A stretch of DNA of 64,000 nt from Terricaulis sp. (GCA_024707365.1 JANPZV010000002.1:371441-435440); one strand, 5' to 3'. Counted from the first letter of the stretch, positions 27,615 through 37,206 are shown. Program-made: numbers and translations. Notes: generated by a model from the letters alone, not told the origin.

Positions 27615-27630
27615 TAGGGCTGCACATAGA

Positions 27631-27957
27631 TCAAGCTTTCGCGCCGCTCTCGAAGCTTTCTTCGATGCGCGCGTAATCTTCCGCTTCGTAAATATCGGCG
27701 GCGGCGAGCTCTTCGGGCGTAATCTCGAAAATCACGCCGGGCACGCGATCCTCGGCCTTGCCGGTTTTCACCGCGATCCAATGAAAGCGCGCCCCGCTTT
27801 CGGCGATCACTTCTTCGTCGGTGATTTCAAGCTTATCGAGCACGTAGCCGATCAGCACATCCGGCGCGCCTTTGAGCAGGCGCCCGAAATTGGCTTGCTG
27901 CACGCTTTCAAGCTGCAAGGTGCCGTAGGAGAACAGCCGCTCCACGTCCGCCGTCAC
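27631..27957 (-). CDS. Gamma-glutamylcyclotransferase-like (AIG2 family) protein
   Basis: A 108-residue protein of the GGCT fold. It begins MTADVERLFSYGTLQLESVQ; the YGTLQ loop is the family's substrate-binding signature. VIFEITPEELAAADIYEAED is the conserved second half, with a Glu in the ELAAAD position. Members open gamma-glutamyl amines to 5-oxoproline; the substrate here is unknown. Its start overlaps the stop of the upstream membrane protein by four bases, so the two are co-translated, and both lie downstream of gatB on the same strand. Confidence 0.82.
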   Translation of the reverse strand: MTADVERLFSYGTLQLESVQQANFGRLLKGAPDVLIGYVLDKLEITDEEVIAESGARFHWIAVKTGKAEDRVPGVIFEITPEELAAADIYEAEDYARIEESFESGAKA

Positions 27958-28301
27958 ATGCCGCCGAATGCGCGATAGAGCGGGCCGCTATAGAGCACGC
28001 CCACGGCGAGCACGGCGGCGATAAGCAAGCCAATCGCCCAAAGCCCCCAACGCAAACCGCGCCAGCGTTCGCGGAAATCGGAGGCTTGCACGAACAGATC
28101 GACCGGATAAGCGGCGCAATAGAGCAGGTTCGCCATCACCGCGAAGATAAACAGCCCCGGCAACAAAGGCAGCCAAACCGCCCAATCGCCGCCCGACCAA
28201 AAGAACCCGCCCGCCACGATCGCCGCCAGCACGCCATTATAAGCGATGCGCCCCGTTTCCCAGAAGCGCAGCGCATCTGTGACGTGCTCGCGGTTCAGCA
28301 T
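27954..28301 (-). CDS. Three-span membrane protein, 115 aa
   Basis: The protein has three hydrophobic stretches: YNGVLAAIVAGGFFW, LPLLPGLFIFAVMANLLYCA and GLWAIGLLIAAVLAVGVLYS. A conserved-looking loop AAYPVDLFVQASDFRERWRG lies between the second and third. No domain name is recognised. It sits three bases after gatB's stop and overlaps the AIG2-like gene, so it is probably part of a gatB operon. Function unknown. Confidence 0.75.
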   Translation of the reverse strand: MLNREHVTDALRFWETGRIAYNGVLAAIVAGGFFWSGGDWAVWLPLLPGLFIFAVMANLLYCAAYPVDLFVQASDFRERWRGLRWGLWAIGLLIAAVLAVGVLYSGPLYRAFGGM

Positions 28302-28304
28302 GGA

Positions 28305-29787
28305 TCAGACACCCAGCTTCTTCTTCAAAATCTCATTCACCACCGCAGGGTTGGCCTTGCCGCCCGTGGCCTTCATGGTTTGGCCGACCCACCAGCCGAA
28401 AGCTTTGGGGTTCTTCTGCACATCGGCCACCTTATCGGCGTTCGCGGCCATGAGATCGTCGATGGCTTTTTCGATCGCGCCCGTATCGGTGACTTGGCGA
28501 AGCCCTTCGCGCTCGACAATGGCGGCGGGCTGATCGCCGGTTTCGATCATCTTGGCGAATACGTCCTTGGCGATCTTGCCATTGATAGTCCCGTCCTTGA
28601 TGAGATCGAGCAGCGCGCCGAGCGCTTCGGCCTTTACCGGCGAAGCGCCAAGCTCCAAGCCCGCCTTGTTCAGCGCGCCGAACAGCTCTTGCGTCACCCA
28701 ATTGGCCGCCGCCTTGCCGTCACGGCCTTTGGCCACTGTCTCGAAATACGCCGCCGCTTCGCTATCGCCGGCAAGCACGCCCGCATCATAGGCCGTGAGC
28801 CCGTAATCAGCCACGAAGCGCTTTTTCTTCGCGTCCGGCAATTCCGGCAGCGAGGCGCGGATTTCCTCGATCCAGGCCTCGTCCAGCACCAGCGGCAGCA
28901 GGTCCGGGTCCGGGAAATAGCGATAATCGTGCGCATCTTCTTTTGAGCGCATGGTGCGGGTTTCGCCGGTTGTGGCGTCGAACAGGCGGGTTTCCTGATC
29001 GATCGTCCCGCCATTTTCCAGAGATCTCGATCTGGCGGCGGCTTTCAAACTCAATCGCCTGCATCATGAAGCGGGTGGAGTTCACGTTCTTGATTTCGCA
29101 GCGCGTGCCGAATTCATCGCCCGGCTTGCGCACCGAGACATTCACGTCCGCGCGCATGGAGCCTTCCTCCATATTGCCGTCGCAGGTGCCGAGCGCGCGC
29201 AGGATCGCGCGCAGCTTGTTGAAATACGCCGCCGCCTCCTTGGCGCTGCGAATATCCGGGCGCGAGACGATCTCCATCAGCGCAACGCCGGAGCGGTTCA
29301 AATCCACGAAGGTTTCGTTCGGCGAAAGATCGTGGATGGATTTGCCGGCGTCCTGCTCAAGATGCAGCCGCTCGATCCGCACCTGAATCGGCTCCTCGCC
29401 CTCGGGCTCCACCTCGATCTGGCCTTCGCCCACAATCGGATGCTGGAATTGGCTGATCTGATAGCCTTGCGGCAAATCCGGGTAGAAATAATTCTTCCGG
29501 TCAAACCGGCTGACGCGATGGATTTCCGCATTGAGCCCAAGCCCGGTGCGGATCGCCTGCTCGACGCAGAATTTGTTGATCACCGGCAGCATGCCCGGCA
29601 TCGCCGCATCCACGGTGGAGACATGCGCGTTCGGCGCGCCGCCATAAGCGGCGCTCGCGCCGGAGAACAATTTGGCGTTCGACGTCACCTGCGCGTGGAC
29701 CTCAAGCCCCACGATGATTTCCCAATCGGCTTTTTCCCCGCGCACGATCTGATCGGGCCGGGCGGAACGGACGTCTAGAATGCTCAT
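28305..29787 (-). CDS. gatB: Asp-tRNA(Asn)/Glu-tRNA(Gln) amidotransferase subunit B (one frame break)
   Basis: About 494 residues in two frames joined near 29015. The N-terminus carries [20 protein letters not shown], the GatB/PET112 signature, then [20 protein letters not shown] and [16 protein letters not shown]. After the break the catalytic-domain end [19 protein letters not shown] is followed by the helical YqeY tail ending [10 protein letters not shown]. GatB holds the glutaminyl/asparaginyl-tRNA and phosphorylates the misacylated residue. Partners gatA and gatC are about 10 kb away, so the complex is not encoded as one operon. The start at 29787 gives the normal N-terminus. Confidence 0.96.
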
Positions 29788-29897
29788 GAAGGGGGATTAG
29801 GGGAGCGGCGCGGGCTTTGTCCAGGGGCGATGCGGTATAGGCTTGGCGCCAGAAGCCGGTTGGACAAAACTGCGCCAATCCCCATTTGGAGGCGATG

Positions 29898-30338
29898 ATG
29901 CCTGCCCTCCGCCATATCGCCGCCGCCACCCTCGCCGCCTGCGCGCTCGCCGCCTGCGCCGGCGCCCCGGAGCCCACCCCCGTGACAGAACCGCCCGCCC
30001 GCGCCTGCGCCGTTTATGAAAGCAGCGATTGGGCCGCCTGGATCAATTCCATGCCCGGCCCCGGCGCGCAGCGCACGCTGCATGTCACAGGCAACATCGT
30101 TGTCCCCACGCCGAATTATTCAGCCACGCTCACCGCCGGCATCGCCGACCGCAGCGCCATCCCGGTGCAGCAGATCAATCTCAACCTGACGACGACGGAC
30201 GGCATGGCCCTGCAAGTGCTCACCCCGCTTGAGGTGCGCTACGAAGGCCCGGCCATCGCCCAAGAATACCGGGCGATCCGCATCATGTGCGGCGGGCGCG
30301 TGCTTGCCGAGATCACCGAGATCGAAACCGCGCACTAG
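29898..30338 (+). CDS. Lipoprotein of unknown function, 146 aa
   Basis: The protein begins MPALRHIAAATLAACALAAC with a lipobox (ALAAC), so it should be anchored in the envelope. The body has WAAWINSMPGPGAQRTLHVT and LEVRYEGPAIAQEYRAIRIM. Two Cys (ACAVYES, IMCGGR) could form a disulfide. The start at 29898 was chosen because GGAGG lies five bases before it; an ATG three bases upstream is too close. Not recognised as a named family. It is divergent from gatB. Confidence 0.7.
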   Translation: MPALRHIAAATLAACALAACAGAPEPTPVTEPPARACAVYESSDWAAWINSMPGPGAQRTLHVTGNIVVPTPNYSATLTAGIADRSAIPVQQINLNLTTTDGMALQVLTPLEVRYEGPAIAQEYRAIRIMCGGRVLAEITEIETAH

Positions 30339-30344
30339 GCGCCC

Positions 30345-30372
30345 AAGAAAAAGCCCCCGCATTGCGGGGGCT
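30345..30372 (-). terminator. Rho-independent terminator facing the minus strand
   Basis: The minus strand reads AGCCCCCGC-AAT-GCGGGGGCT followed by TTTTTCTT, a classic terminator. On the plus strand no T-run follows the stem, so it does not serve the lipoprotein gene that ends at 30338. It implies a minus-strand transcript from the right; the only candidate is a 23-aa frame at 30421-30492 or a small RNA. Confidence 0.75.
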
Positions 30373-30420
30373 GGGGCCAAGGGGGTTAGCTGGCCTAAGC
30401 ACGAGCGGGCGCCGCTTACG

Positions 30421-30492
30421 TCAGAGCAAAAACAGCCCCAGCGCGGCGATCCCGAAGGCGAGCGCTGCCCGTATCGCATTGGCACGCTCCAT
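30421..30492 (-). CDS. Candidate 23-aa membrane micropeptide
   Basis: The frame reads MERANAIRAALAFGIAALGL plus FLL, a short basic start and one hydrophobic helix. Its best support is the minus-strand terminator 50 bases downstream; there is otherwise no gene on that strand to terminate. The ribosome site is weak. A non-coding small RNA in the same place is an alternative. Confidence 0.35.
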   Translation of the reverse strand: MERANAIRAALAFGIAALGLFLL

Positions 30493-30615
30493 CCGTTTTA
30501 CGCACCCTGCGTTGCAAAGCTGAGGCCGCACGCTCGCGCTTTGCGCGAAACCGCCCCCTTCCAGCACGCATTTCCCCCGAATGCTTAAGGCCCGCGCTTT
30601 GCACTTGGCCCACCC

Positions 30616-31146
30616 ATGCTGGGCGAAGAAACCTTTCATCCTGATACGCGGGCGTTGCTCACCTATGGGCGCGCGCTGGCTGGCGCGCAGAGCCCGCCCA
30701 AGCGCGGCCGCGCCGATCAGGTGCTCGAACGGCTGTTTGTGATCGAGCGCATGGCCGAGGGCCGGCTGCCGATCCGCACCTTCGGGCGCGATCTTGTGAA
30801 CCTCTTCGGCGCCGACCTGCGCGAGCATGATTTCACCCGCTTCTTCCTTGCGCCCGATCTTGAATTGCTGCGCGCGCTGATCCGCGCCTGTGAGGCGGCG
30901 GGCGAGCCCGGCATCATGCGCATCACCGCAGAGATGGGCGATGGCGGCCGCCTGGGCGCGGAATTACTGATCACCCCGCTCAAGGTCGATTCGCACCTGG
31001 GCTATCGCTTCTTGTGCATGTTCCAGGCGCTGGGCGGGGAAGCCTTCACCCATGGGCAGATGATCCAGCGCCTGCGCGTGGGCTCACTGCATCCGCCCGC
31101 GGCGAAGGCGCCGGCCAAACTGCGCCTTGCGGTGGTGAACGACTAG
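30616..31146 (+). CDS. PAS domain protein (PAS_5 / DUF1457 type)
   Basis: A 176-residue cytoplasmic protein. The PAS_5 core is seen as RLPIRTFGRDLVNLFGADLR, EHDFTRFFLAPDLELLRALI and the sheet GYRFLCMFQALGGEAF. There is no output domain, so it is a stand-alone sensor or an adaptor. It begins MLGEETFHPDTRALLTY. It is followed, 78 bases on, by a lipoprotein gene. Related single-domain PAS proteins are common and variable in alphaproteobacteria; a ligand cannot be predicted. Confidence 0.8.
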   Translation: MLGEETFHPDTRALLTYGRALAGAQSPPKRGRADQVLERLFVIERMAEGRLPIRTFGRDLVNLFGADLREHDFTRFFLAPDLELLRALIRACEAAGEPGIMRITAEMGDGGRLGAELLITPLKVDSHLGYRFLCMFQALGGEAFTHGQMIQRLRVGSLHPPAAKAPAKLRLAVVND

Positions 31147-31224
31147 CGCGCCGCGCTCAGTTGACAATGAATCGCAACTAACTAGAGACTCGCCGCGCCC
31201 GTAGCGGGCGCGAAGGTGAATCTC

Positions 31225-31962
31225 ATGATGCGCGGCCTTATCCTTTCCTCGGCGCTCGCGATGACGCTCTCGGCCTGCGGCCAGCAGGCAGAGCACAGCC
31301 CCGCGCACCAAACCGCCGAAGCCGCCGCCGATTTCAGCACCGATAAGCCGGCTTATCTTGCCCAGCTCATGCTCATTCGCGGACATTTGCAGGCGGGCGC
31401 CGCGCTCTACGCCGCGGGCGAAGCCGCGATGGCCGCAACGCACATGAAGCATCCCGAGGATGAATTGTACGCCCAGCTCAAGCCGGCGCTGCCCGCATGG
31501 GGCGCGACCGATTTCGCCGGCGCGCTGCAGGCGCTGGCGGCGAGCGTGGAAGGGCGCGCCGCAGCCAGCCAGGTTGAAACCGATCTCGCCAATGTGCGCG
31601 CCGCGATCGATGCGGCGGCGGACGCCTCCAATCCGAGCGCGCGCGAACTCCTGCTGGCCAGCGCCGCGACGCTGCGGACGGCGGCCGAGGAATTCGACAT
31701 CGCACTCACCGACTCGGCGGTCACGGACGTTCACGAATATCAGGACGCCTACGGCTTCATGACCACGACGCTGGAATATTTGAACCGCTTCGAGGCTGCT
31801 GATGCGGCGGCGCAAAACGCGTTTACGCTCGCACGCGCGCAGGCCGCGCTCGCCCTCGCCGTCGCGCCCAGCGCGCTCCCGCCAGCGCAAACCGCGACGC
31901 GCGCGGAAACGATTTACGCCGCCGCCGCGCAGATTGAAGCGGCGGCGCAGGCGTTGGAGTGA
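31225..31962 (+). CDS. Helical lipoprotein of unknown function, 245 aa
   Basis: The protein begins MMRGLILSSALAMTLSACGQ with a lipobox (LSAC). The body is Ala-rich and helical. A conserved-looking stretch is YLAQLMLIRGHLQAGAALYA, followed by MAATHMKHPEDELYAQL, which contains several His and Met that could bind metal. Later HEYQDAYGFMTTTLEYLNRF adds another His/Tyr/Met patch. AAGGTG seven bases upstream supports the ATG at 31225. The name is not known; helix-bundle periplasmic metal-binding or iron-uptake EfeO/EfeM-type proteins are a guess. Confidence 0.65.
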   Translation: MMRGLILSSALAMTLSACGQQAEHSPAHQTAEAAADFSTDKPAYLAQLMLIRGHLQAGAALYAAGEAAMAATHMKHPEDELYAQLKPALPAWGATDFAGALQALAASVEGRAAASQVETDLANVRAAIDAAADASNPSARELLLASAATLRTAAEEFDIALTDSAVTDVHEYQDAYGFMTTTLEYLNRFEAADAAAQNAFTLARAQAALALAVAPSALPPAQTATRAETIYAAAAQIEAAAQALE

Positions 31963-32065
31963 AGCTGCAAATTGGTGCGCGTCACCACTTTCTTTCATAT
32001 TGTGATTGTGCGCCCCAAAATCGAAGGTGCTTCGTACAGTCCAGTTTGGAATTCGAGGCCGTGAA

Positions 32066-32408
32066 ATGCACGATGACGAATGTCCCGCAGGGGCCCACAT
32101 CAAAACGCTTGAAGGTTACATCGATTTTTTGTCGGTAGTGGTAGCATGTGCCCCGGAAAATTTCATTCATCGAGATTACTTGAAGGAAGAAGAGCAGCTC
32201 AACTTTGGACGAGCCTTTCAAATCCTACGGGAGAAATTTCATTTGGCCGAAGCGCGGGTTGTTGACAAAAAGGGTGACGCCTCAGCTTCGTGCTCTGATC
32301 GATGCTGCATACGACGCCTATCGCGGGGGGGATGACATCACGGGCGCGCACATCATTCAAGACTTTGAAGAGCAGATACTGGCGGCGGCGAAGCCACGTA
32401 TCACCTGA
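32066..32408 (+). CDS. Low-GC hypothetical protein, about 113 aa (one frame break)
   Basis: Two frames join near 32270. The first reads MHDDECPAGAHIKTLEGYID and FLSVVVACAPENFIHRDYL; the second continues VTPQLRALIDAAYDAYRGGD and ends AAAKPRIT. It is acidic and soluble, with no recognised domain. The region 31981-32280 is about 48% GC by hand count, far below its surroundings, and codon use differs, so it is probably foreign. It lies between two normal-GC genes and may have its own promoter in the AT-rich upstream stretch. Confidence 0.5.
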
Positions 32409-32488
32409 GCTATAGAAGTGGTTAGAAGTGGTGACACGCACCATATCCCAGCGCTGCACGCACCCGCCGCTTGCGCTGCGCGCACCGC

Positions 32489-34146
32489 TCATGCCGCCGC
32501 ATCTTCCGCGATCGGCGCTTCTTCGCGCGGCAAGGCCGCGCGCCCGCGCATTTGATCGGCCAGCTTTTCCGCGATCATGATCGTGGGCGCGTTGGTGTTG
32601 CCGCCGATTAGCGTCGGCATCACCGAGGCGTCGATCACGCGCAAACCCTCAACCCCGCGCACGCGCAGATGCGGATCGACCGGCGCCTTGGCATCCACGC
32701 CCATGCGCACGGTGCCGACGGGGTGATAGATCGTCTCGGCCACGCGGCGGATCCAATCGTCGATTTCGCTGTCGGTGTTGATGTTCGGCCCCGGCCGCAT
32801 CTCCGGCCCGCGAAACAATTTCAGCGCATCCTGGCCGATAATGTCGCGCACCATGCGCACGCTATCGCGCAGCACGCGGCGATCGGTTTCGCTGGCGAGG
32901 TAGTTCGGATCGATGCCCGGATGATCGAAGGCATCGGCGGATTTGAGGAACACGCTGCCGCGGCTCTCTGGGCGCAATTGGCAGGAATGGATGGTGAAGC
33001 CGTCGCGATCGGCCTGCACCTTGGCATGCTCGATCATCACGCCATTGACGAAATGCAGCTGAATATCGGGCGCATCAAGCTCCCCGCGCGATTTCAAGAA
33101 CGCGCCCGCCTGCAAATGATTGGTGCGCCCCGCGCCCTGCTTGCTGAGGATCCATTGGATGCCGACAGCGGGTTTCTTGATCCCCTTGGTGATCGAATAG
33201 GCCGTGATCGGCTTGGTGCATTCCCAGATCAGCGAAACATCAAGGTGATCCTGCAGATTTTTGCCCACCTCCGGCGCATCGGCCACCACCTCAATCCCGC
33301 GCGCGCGCAAATCTTCCGCAGGGCCAATGCCGGAAAGCAGCAGCAGATGCGGCGATTGGAACGCGCCGCCGCTTAAGATCACCTCGCGGCCGGCGAAAAC
33401 CTTTTGCGCCGGCTTGCCGCGCCCGGCGGCATATTCAACGCCAATGGCTTTTTTGCCTTCAAACAAAACCCGCGTGGCGTAGGGCCCGAGATCACTTTGA
33501 GGTTGGGCCGCTTCAGCGCCGGCGCGAGATACGCCGCCGCCGCGCTCCAGCGCTCGCCATCCTTGATGGTGAGATGGTAAGGCCCCATGCCCTCTTGCTG
33601 ATAGCCGTTGAAATCGCGCGTCACCGGATAGCCCGCCTGCGCGCCCGCTTGAATGAAGGCTTTATAGAGCGGATTGCCGGGCGGCCCGCGCGACACCCAA
33701 AGCGGCCCGCTTTCGCCGTTCCAAGCATCGGCGCCATCCTCGTGGTGCTGGGATTTTTTGAAATAGGGCAGCACGTCCGCATAGCCCCAGCCCTCAAGCC
33801 CCATCTGCCGCCACTGATCGTAATCGCGCGCGTGGCCGCGAATATAGATCATGCCGTTGATCGCCGAGGAGCCGCCCCAGCCGCGCCCGCGCGGCTGATA
33901 GAGCCGGCGATTGTTGAGGTGCTTTTGCGGCTCGGTTTCAAAGCCCCAATTGAAGGCGCCCGGCGTGGAAATGAGATTGCCGACGCCGGCCGGCATGCGC
34001 ACCAGCACGCTGGTGTTTTTGCCCCCCGCCTCCAGCAGCGCCACCTTGACGCCCGGATCCTCCGAGAGCCGCGCCGCCAGCACGCAGCCGGCGCTGCCCG
34101 CGCCCACAATCACATAATCAAAGCGTTCGCTTGCGCCTTCGGACAC
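32489..34146 (-). CDS. GMC family oxidoreductase, choline-dehydrogenase-like (one frame break)
   Basis: About 551 residues in two frames joined near 33482. The FAD-binding motif is FDYVIVGAGSAGCVLAARLS, the second GMC signature is GRGWGGSSAINGMIYIRGHA, and the active-site region is ETIYHPVGTVRMGVDAKAPV with the catalytic His. The end reads SVMPTLIGGNTNAPTIMIAE with the second Asn position. Such flavoenzymes oxidise alcohols such as choline, glucose or PEG-type alcohols; the substrate is not shown. There is no neighbouring betaine-aldehyde dehydrogenase, so choline is not favoured. Confidence 0.92.
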
Positions 34147-34292
34147 CGCTTCTCTCCCCCACAGCTCTCACGGCCGTTAAAAATGAATCCGCGTCATCTA
34201 TCGGTATCAGACTTCCGCCGCGCGCCAAGCCTGACGCAGCGGCGCCGCAAATGATTAAGCCGGCGTTTACGGTACCACGCGATAAGGATCGG

Positions 34293-34909
34293 ATGCGCAA
34301 CGCCGCCCTCAAACTCGATCTTGCCGCCATCGCCAGCAAGCTCTCCAACGCCCAGATGGGCGCGCGCGAACGCCGGCGCTTCCGCCGCCTGCCGCTGGTG
34401 GTGGGCGGACGCATGCTGGGGGCCGATGGCGCGGAATATGATTGCCGCACCGAGGATATCTCCCCGGAGACGCCCGCATCGCCGCCACCACGCTGCCCGA
34501 GATCGGCGCGCGCGTGGTGATTTACCTTGAGGGCGGGCTGGGGCGCGTCTCCGGCAAGGTGGCGCGGCGCTGCGGCGACGGGGAAGTCGCCGTCATTTTC
34601 GATTTCAGCGCGCACAAGCGCGAGAAGCTGGCCGAGTTCCTAACCCTCGCCATCAACAAGGATCTCGGCGTCGAAGCCGATACGCACGCCATCCCGGAGG
34701 GCGCGCAGACCGTTTCGCTGCAGTTTGAAACCGGCGAGGCCTATGAGGGCGAGGTGATCGATTTCTCGCTCGCGGGCGTCACCATCCGCACGCAGCGCGC
34801 CCCGCCGCTGGTTGGCGTTTGGGTGCGCGTCGGCGCGATCTATGGGCGCGTGGCGCGGCTGACGGAAACCGGCTTCGCCATCGACTTTGAACAGCGCCCG
34901 CGTCGTTAA
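34293..34909 (+). CDS. Double PilZ-domain protein (one frame break)
   Basis: About 205 residues with a frame change near 34468. The first PilZ domain has ARERRRFRRLPLVVGGRMLG, with the RxxxR c-di-GMP arm, and EYDCRTEDIS before the break; the D/NxSxxG element is not intact at the break (TEDISP). A second PilZ-like barrel follows, ETGEAYEGEVIDFSLAGVTI, with D-x-S-x-x-G in DFSLAG. AAGGA seven bases before the ATG at 34293 supports the start. It may bind c-di-GMP and could respond to cyclases such as PleD, encoded 29 kb away. Role unknown; the next gene is a GYF-domain protein. Confidence 0.78.
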
Positions 34910-34975
34910 CAGCGCTTTACCGCCCTACCGGCACGCACATTGCATCACACCGTTCCGCCGGAGGCGTGCGTGCGC

Positions 34976-34995
34976 GCTCCGTGCTGAAACGGAGC
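34976..34995 (+). promoter_or_regulatory. Hairpin sequestering the ribosome site of the GYF gene
   Basis: A perfect 7-bp stem, GCTCCGT with ACGGAGC around a 6-nt loop, includes the GGAG ribosome site (34991-34994), which is eight bases before the GTG start at 35003. It could lower translation until opened. Chance cannot be ruled out. Confidence 0.35.
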
Positions 34996-35002
34996 ATGTG
35001 GC

Positions 35003-35543
35003 GTGAGCGACGCGGACAATCTGAAAGCCGCCACCGAGAATACTTGGTGGGTCCAGGTTCGCGGCCGCGCGTTCGGCCCGTACTCGATCGAACGGATGGC
35101 GCAATTCATGATCGAAGGGCGCGTGCGCCCCAATTCGCTGGTTTCACCCAACGGCCAAACCGATTGGTCGCCCGCGCGCCGCATCATGGCGCTGCGCGGC
35201 CTGCGCACGCCCAAAGCGGCGAACGACGCCGCGGAAATCGCCAACGTGTTCGTGCACGCCGAGATTTTCTCGGGCGCGACGATGGAATTCATCTCCGCGC
35301 TCGAAAGCCTTGGCCGCATTTGCGACATGGCGCCGGGGCTTTGGCTCTTGCGCACCGAGCACTCGGCGGGCGTCGTCCGCAACACGCTCTCGCAAACCTT
35401 GGAACGCGGCGATCGCTTCGTGGTGATCGACGCCACGCGCGACCGGCTGGCATGGTTCAATCTCGGCCCCGAAACCGACGTGCGCATCTCCCATGTGTGG
35501 AACGCCGCGATCCCGCTGCGCGCAGAGGCGCAAAGCGCGTTAG
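35003..35543 (+). CDS. GYF_2 domain-containing protein (3' end uncertain)
   Basis: About 180 residues. The N-terminal GYF_2 domain reads NTWWVQVRGRAFGPYSIERM, FMIEGRVRPNSLVSPNGQTD and W; these bind proline-rich ligands. The C-terminal half (VFVHAEIFSGATMEFISALE, RFVVIDATRDRLAWFNLGPE) is not recognised. In the current reading there is no stop until 36106, opposite a clear carbonic anhydrase gene; a one-base shift near 35530 brings in a TAG at 35541-35543, so the end is set there. The start is GTG. Function unknown. Confidence 0.7.
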
Positions 35544-36076
35544 TCGAAGCGGCTCGGCTTCAGATCGCTTTTATAGCGCTTCCAGTTTTCAACATAATGC
35601 GCGGCCGAAAGCTGCAGCATCTGCTTTTGCGGCTCTTCCAATTGCCGCTGCCCGCGCGCGGGCGCGCCGGTGATCAGCCAGCCTTGCTCAAAGCTTTTGC
35701 GCTCCGTCACCAGCGCATGCGCGCCGAGCAGGCAGAAACTGGGAATCAAAGCGTGGTTCAGCACCGTGGCCTTGATGCCGATCAGCGAATTGTCTCCGAT
35801 GGTGCAGCCATGCAGCATGGCTTGATGGCCGATCGCGGACATTGGCGCCGATCGCCAGCGGCGCGCCCATGTCGGTGTGCAGCACGCTGCCATCCTGCAC
35901 GTTCGAGTTCTCCCCACCACGATCGGCTCGTTATCGCCGCGCAAAACGGCGCCGAACCACACCGATGCGTTTTTCTTGAGCACAATCTTGCCAATCAGCA
36001 CCGCGCCCGGCGCCACCCAGAACGCCTCACCATCTTCCACCTCAAGATCGGCGTCAGCGAGAGCATAGATCGGCAT
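35540..36076 (-). CDS. Gamma-class carbonic anhydrase-like protein (two frame breaks)
   Basis: About 178 residues of left-handed beta-helix. It begins [20 protein letters not shown] and continues [35 protein letters not shown], then shifts near 35910 to [20 protein letters not shown] and again near 35845 to [20 protein letters not shown]. The three zinc-ligand histidines ([11 protein letters not shown]) are present. It may interconvert CO2 and bicarbonate, although many members are inactive or have other ligands. A strong AAAGGAGG precedes the start at 36076. It meets the GYF gene tail to tail. Confidence 0.85.
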   Translation of the reverse strand: MPIYALADADLEVEDGEAFWVAPGAVLIGKIVLKKNASVWFGAVLRGDNEPIVVGRTRTCRMAACCTPTWARRWRSAPMSAIGHQAMLHGCTIGDNSLIGIKATVLNHALIPSFCLLGAHALVTERKSFEQGWLITGAPARGQRQLEEPQKQMLQLSAAHYVENWKRYKSDLKPSRFD

Positions 36077-36373
36077 GGGGCGGCCTCCTTTGTGCGAAAT
36101 TTTTGAGACGTTTCGCATATTCAACGCCTCGTTAACCGGTTCAGCGTCTCCTGAGAACATTCGGATGGGGATTTTCTCATCCGCCCGTCTCCAGGGCCTT
36201 GGCCCATTTGTGGGGGAGAGCGTGGGCGAAGAGCGCAAGTTCAGCGCAGCTTCAAAATCGCCGCCAGGCGCGCCCATCACCGACTCCCAGAGTCACGACT
36301 TCCAAATCTCAGCTTTTCGACCCGCTTGGCAGAAACCCGGCGGGACTTTGGCCACTCCAGCAAGGAGACGAGC

Positions 36374-37141
36374 ATGGCGAAGCGTAGCACCAAGCGTCGG
36401 CAAACCACCCAGGGCGTTCTCAACGTCCAGGAGTTTCAGCGAGAGGATCGCCGCCAGCGCAATTTGAAAGTGCTCGATGGCGGCTATAATCCCGCGAATG
36501 ACAGCGCGCGCGACGCCAGCTTCGTCAAAAACGTTCGCGCCAAATCCAAAGGCCAGCAAGCGCTGCTTGAAGCGATGGATCAGCACGCGCTGGTGCTCGC
36601 GCTCGGCCCCGCAGGCACGGGCAAAACCTATCTCGCCATTTCCAAAGCGGTCGAGGCGCTGGAAGCCGGCAAGGTGGGGCGCATCGTGCTTTCACGCCCT
36701 GCGGTGGAGGCCGGTGAATCGCTTGGCTTCCTGCCCGGCGCGATGGAAGACAAACTCGCCCCATACTTGCGCCCGCTCTACGATGCGCTGCAGGACCGGC
36801 TCTCGGCCAAGCGCCTCAAGGCGCTGATGGCCGAAGGCCTGATCGAGATCGCGCCGGTGGGCTTCATGCGCGGGCGCACGCTCAACAACGCCTTCATCGT
36901 CATCGACGAAGCGCAAAATTGCACCTACGGCCAAATCAAAATGCTGCTGACGCGGCTTGGCTGGCATTCGACCATGGTCGTCACCGGCGACCCTGCGCAA
37001 ACCGATCTGCTGCCTGACCTTTCGGGCCTGCACGCTGTCGCCGACAAGCTTGAAGAAGTGCCCAACATCGCCGTCTGCCGCCTGGGCGACGCCGACATCG
37101 TCCGCCATCCGCTGGTCGCCTCGATGCTGGGTGTCTTGTAA
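36374..37141 (+). CDS. PhoH family ATPase
   Basis: A 255-residue P-loop protein. Walker A is LALGPAGTGKTYLAISKAVE near residue 80, the sensor/Walker B part is NNAFIVIDEAQNCTYGQIKM, and the end has TMVVTGDPAQTDLLPDLSGL. These are the features of PhoH/PhoL, ATPases with possible RNA helicase activity. The start follows AAGGAGACGAGC. The N-terminus MAKRSTKRRQTTQGVLNVQE is basic. The 297-bp region before it (36077-36373) contains the divergent promoter of the carbonic anhydrase gene but no clear frame. A strong terminator follows. Confidence 0.9.
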   Translation: MAKRSTKRRQTTQGVLNVQEFQREDRRQRNLKVLDGGYNPANDSARDASFVKNVRAKSKGQQALLEAMDQHALVLALGPAGTGKTYLAISKAVEALEAGKVGRIVLSRPAVEAGESLGFLPGAMEDKLAPYLRPLYDALQDRLSAKRLKALMAEGLIEIAPVGFMRGRTLNNAFIVIDEAQNCTYGQIKMLLTRLGWHSTMVVTGDPAQTDLLPDLSGLHAVADKLEEVPNIAVCRLGDADIVRHPLVASMLGVL

Positions 37142-37206
37142 CGCCCGCACCCACGCCGTTTCCTCTGAAATCGCGTGGTTGGACTGGATTGGACACACGA
37201 CACACT

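Noticed and set aside
35544..36106. Read-through of the GYF protein over the carbonic anhydrase gene
   Set aside because: The frame beyond about 35540 is antisense to a well-supported gamma carbonic anhydrase and contains no domain; a one-base error near 35530 explains the missing stop.
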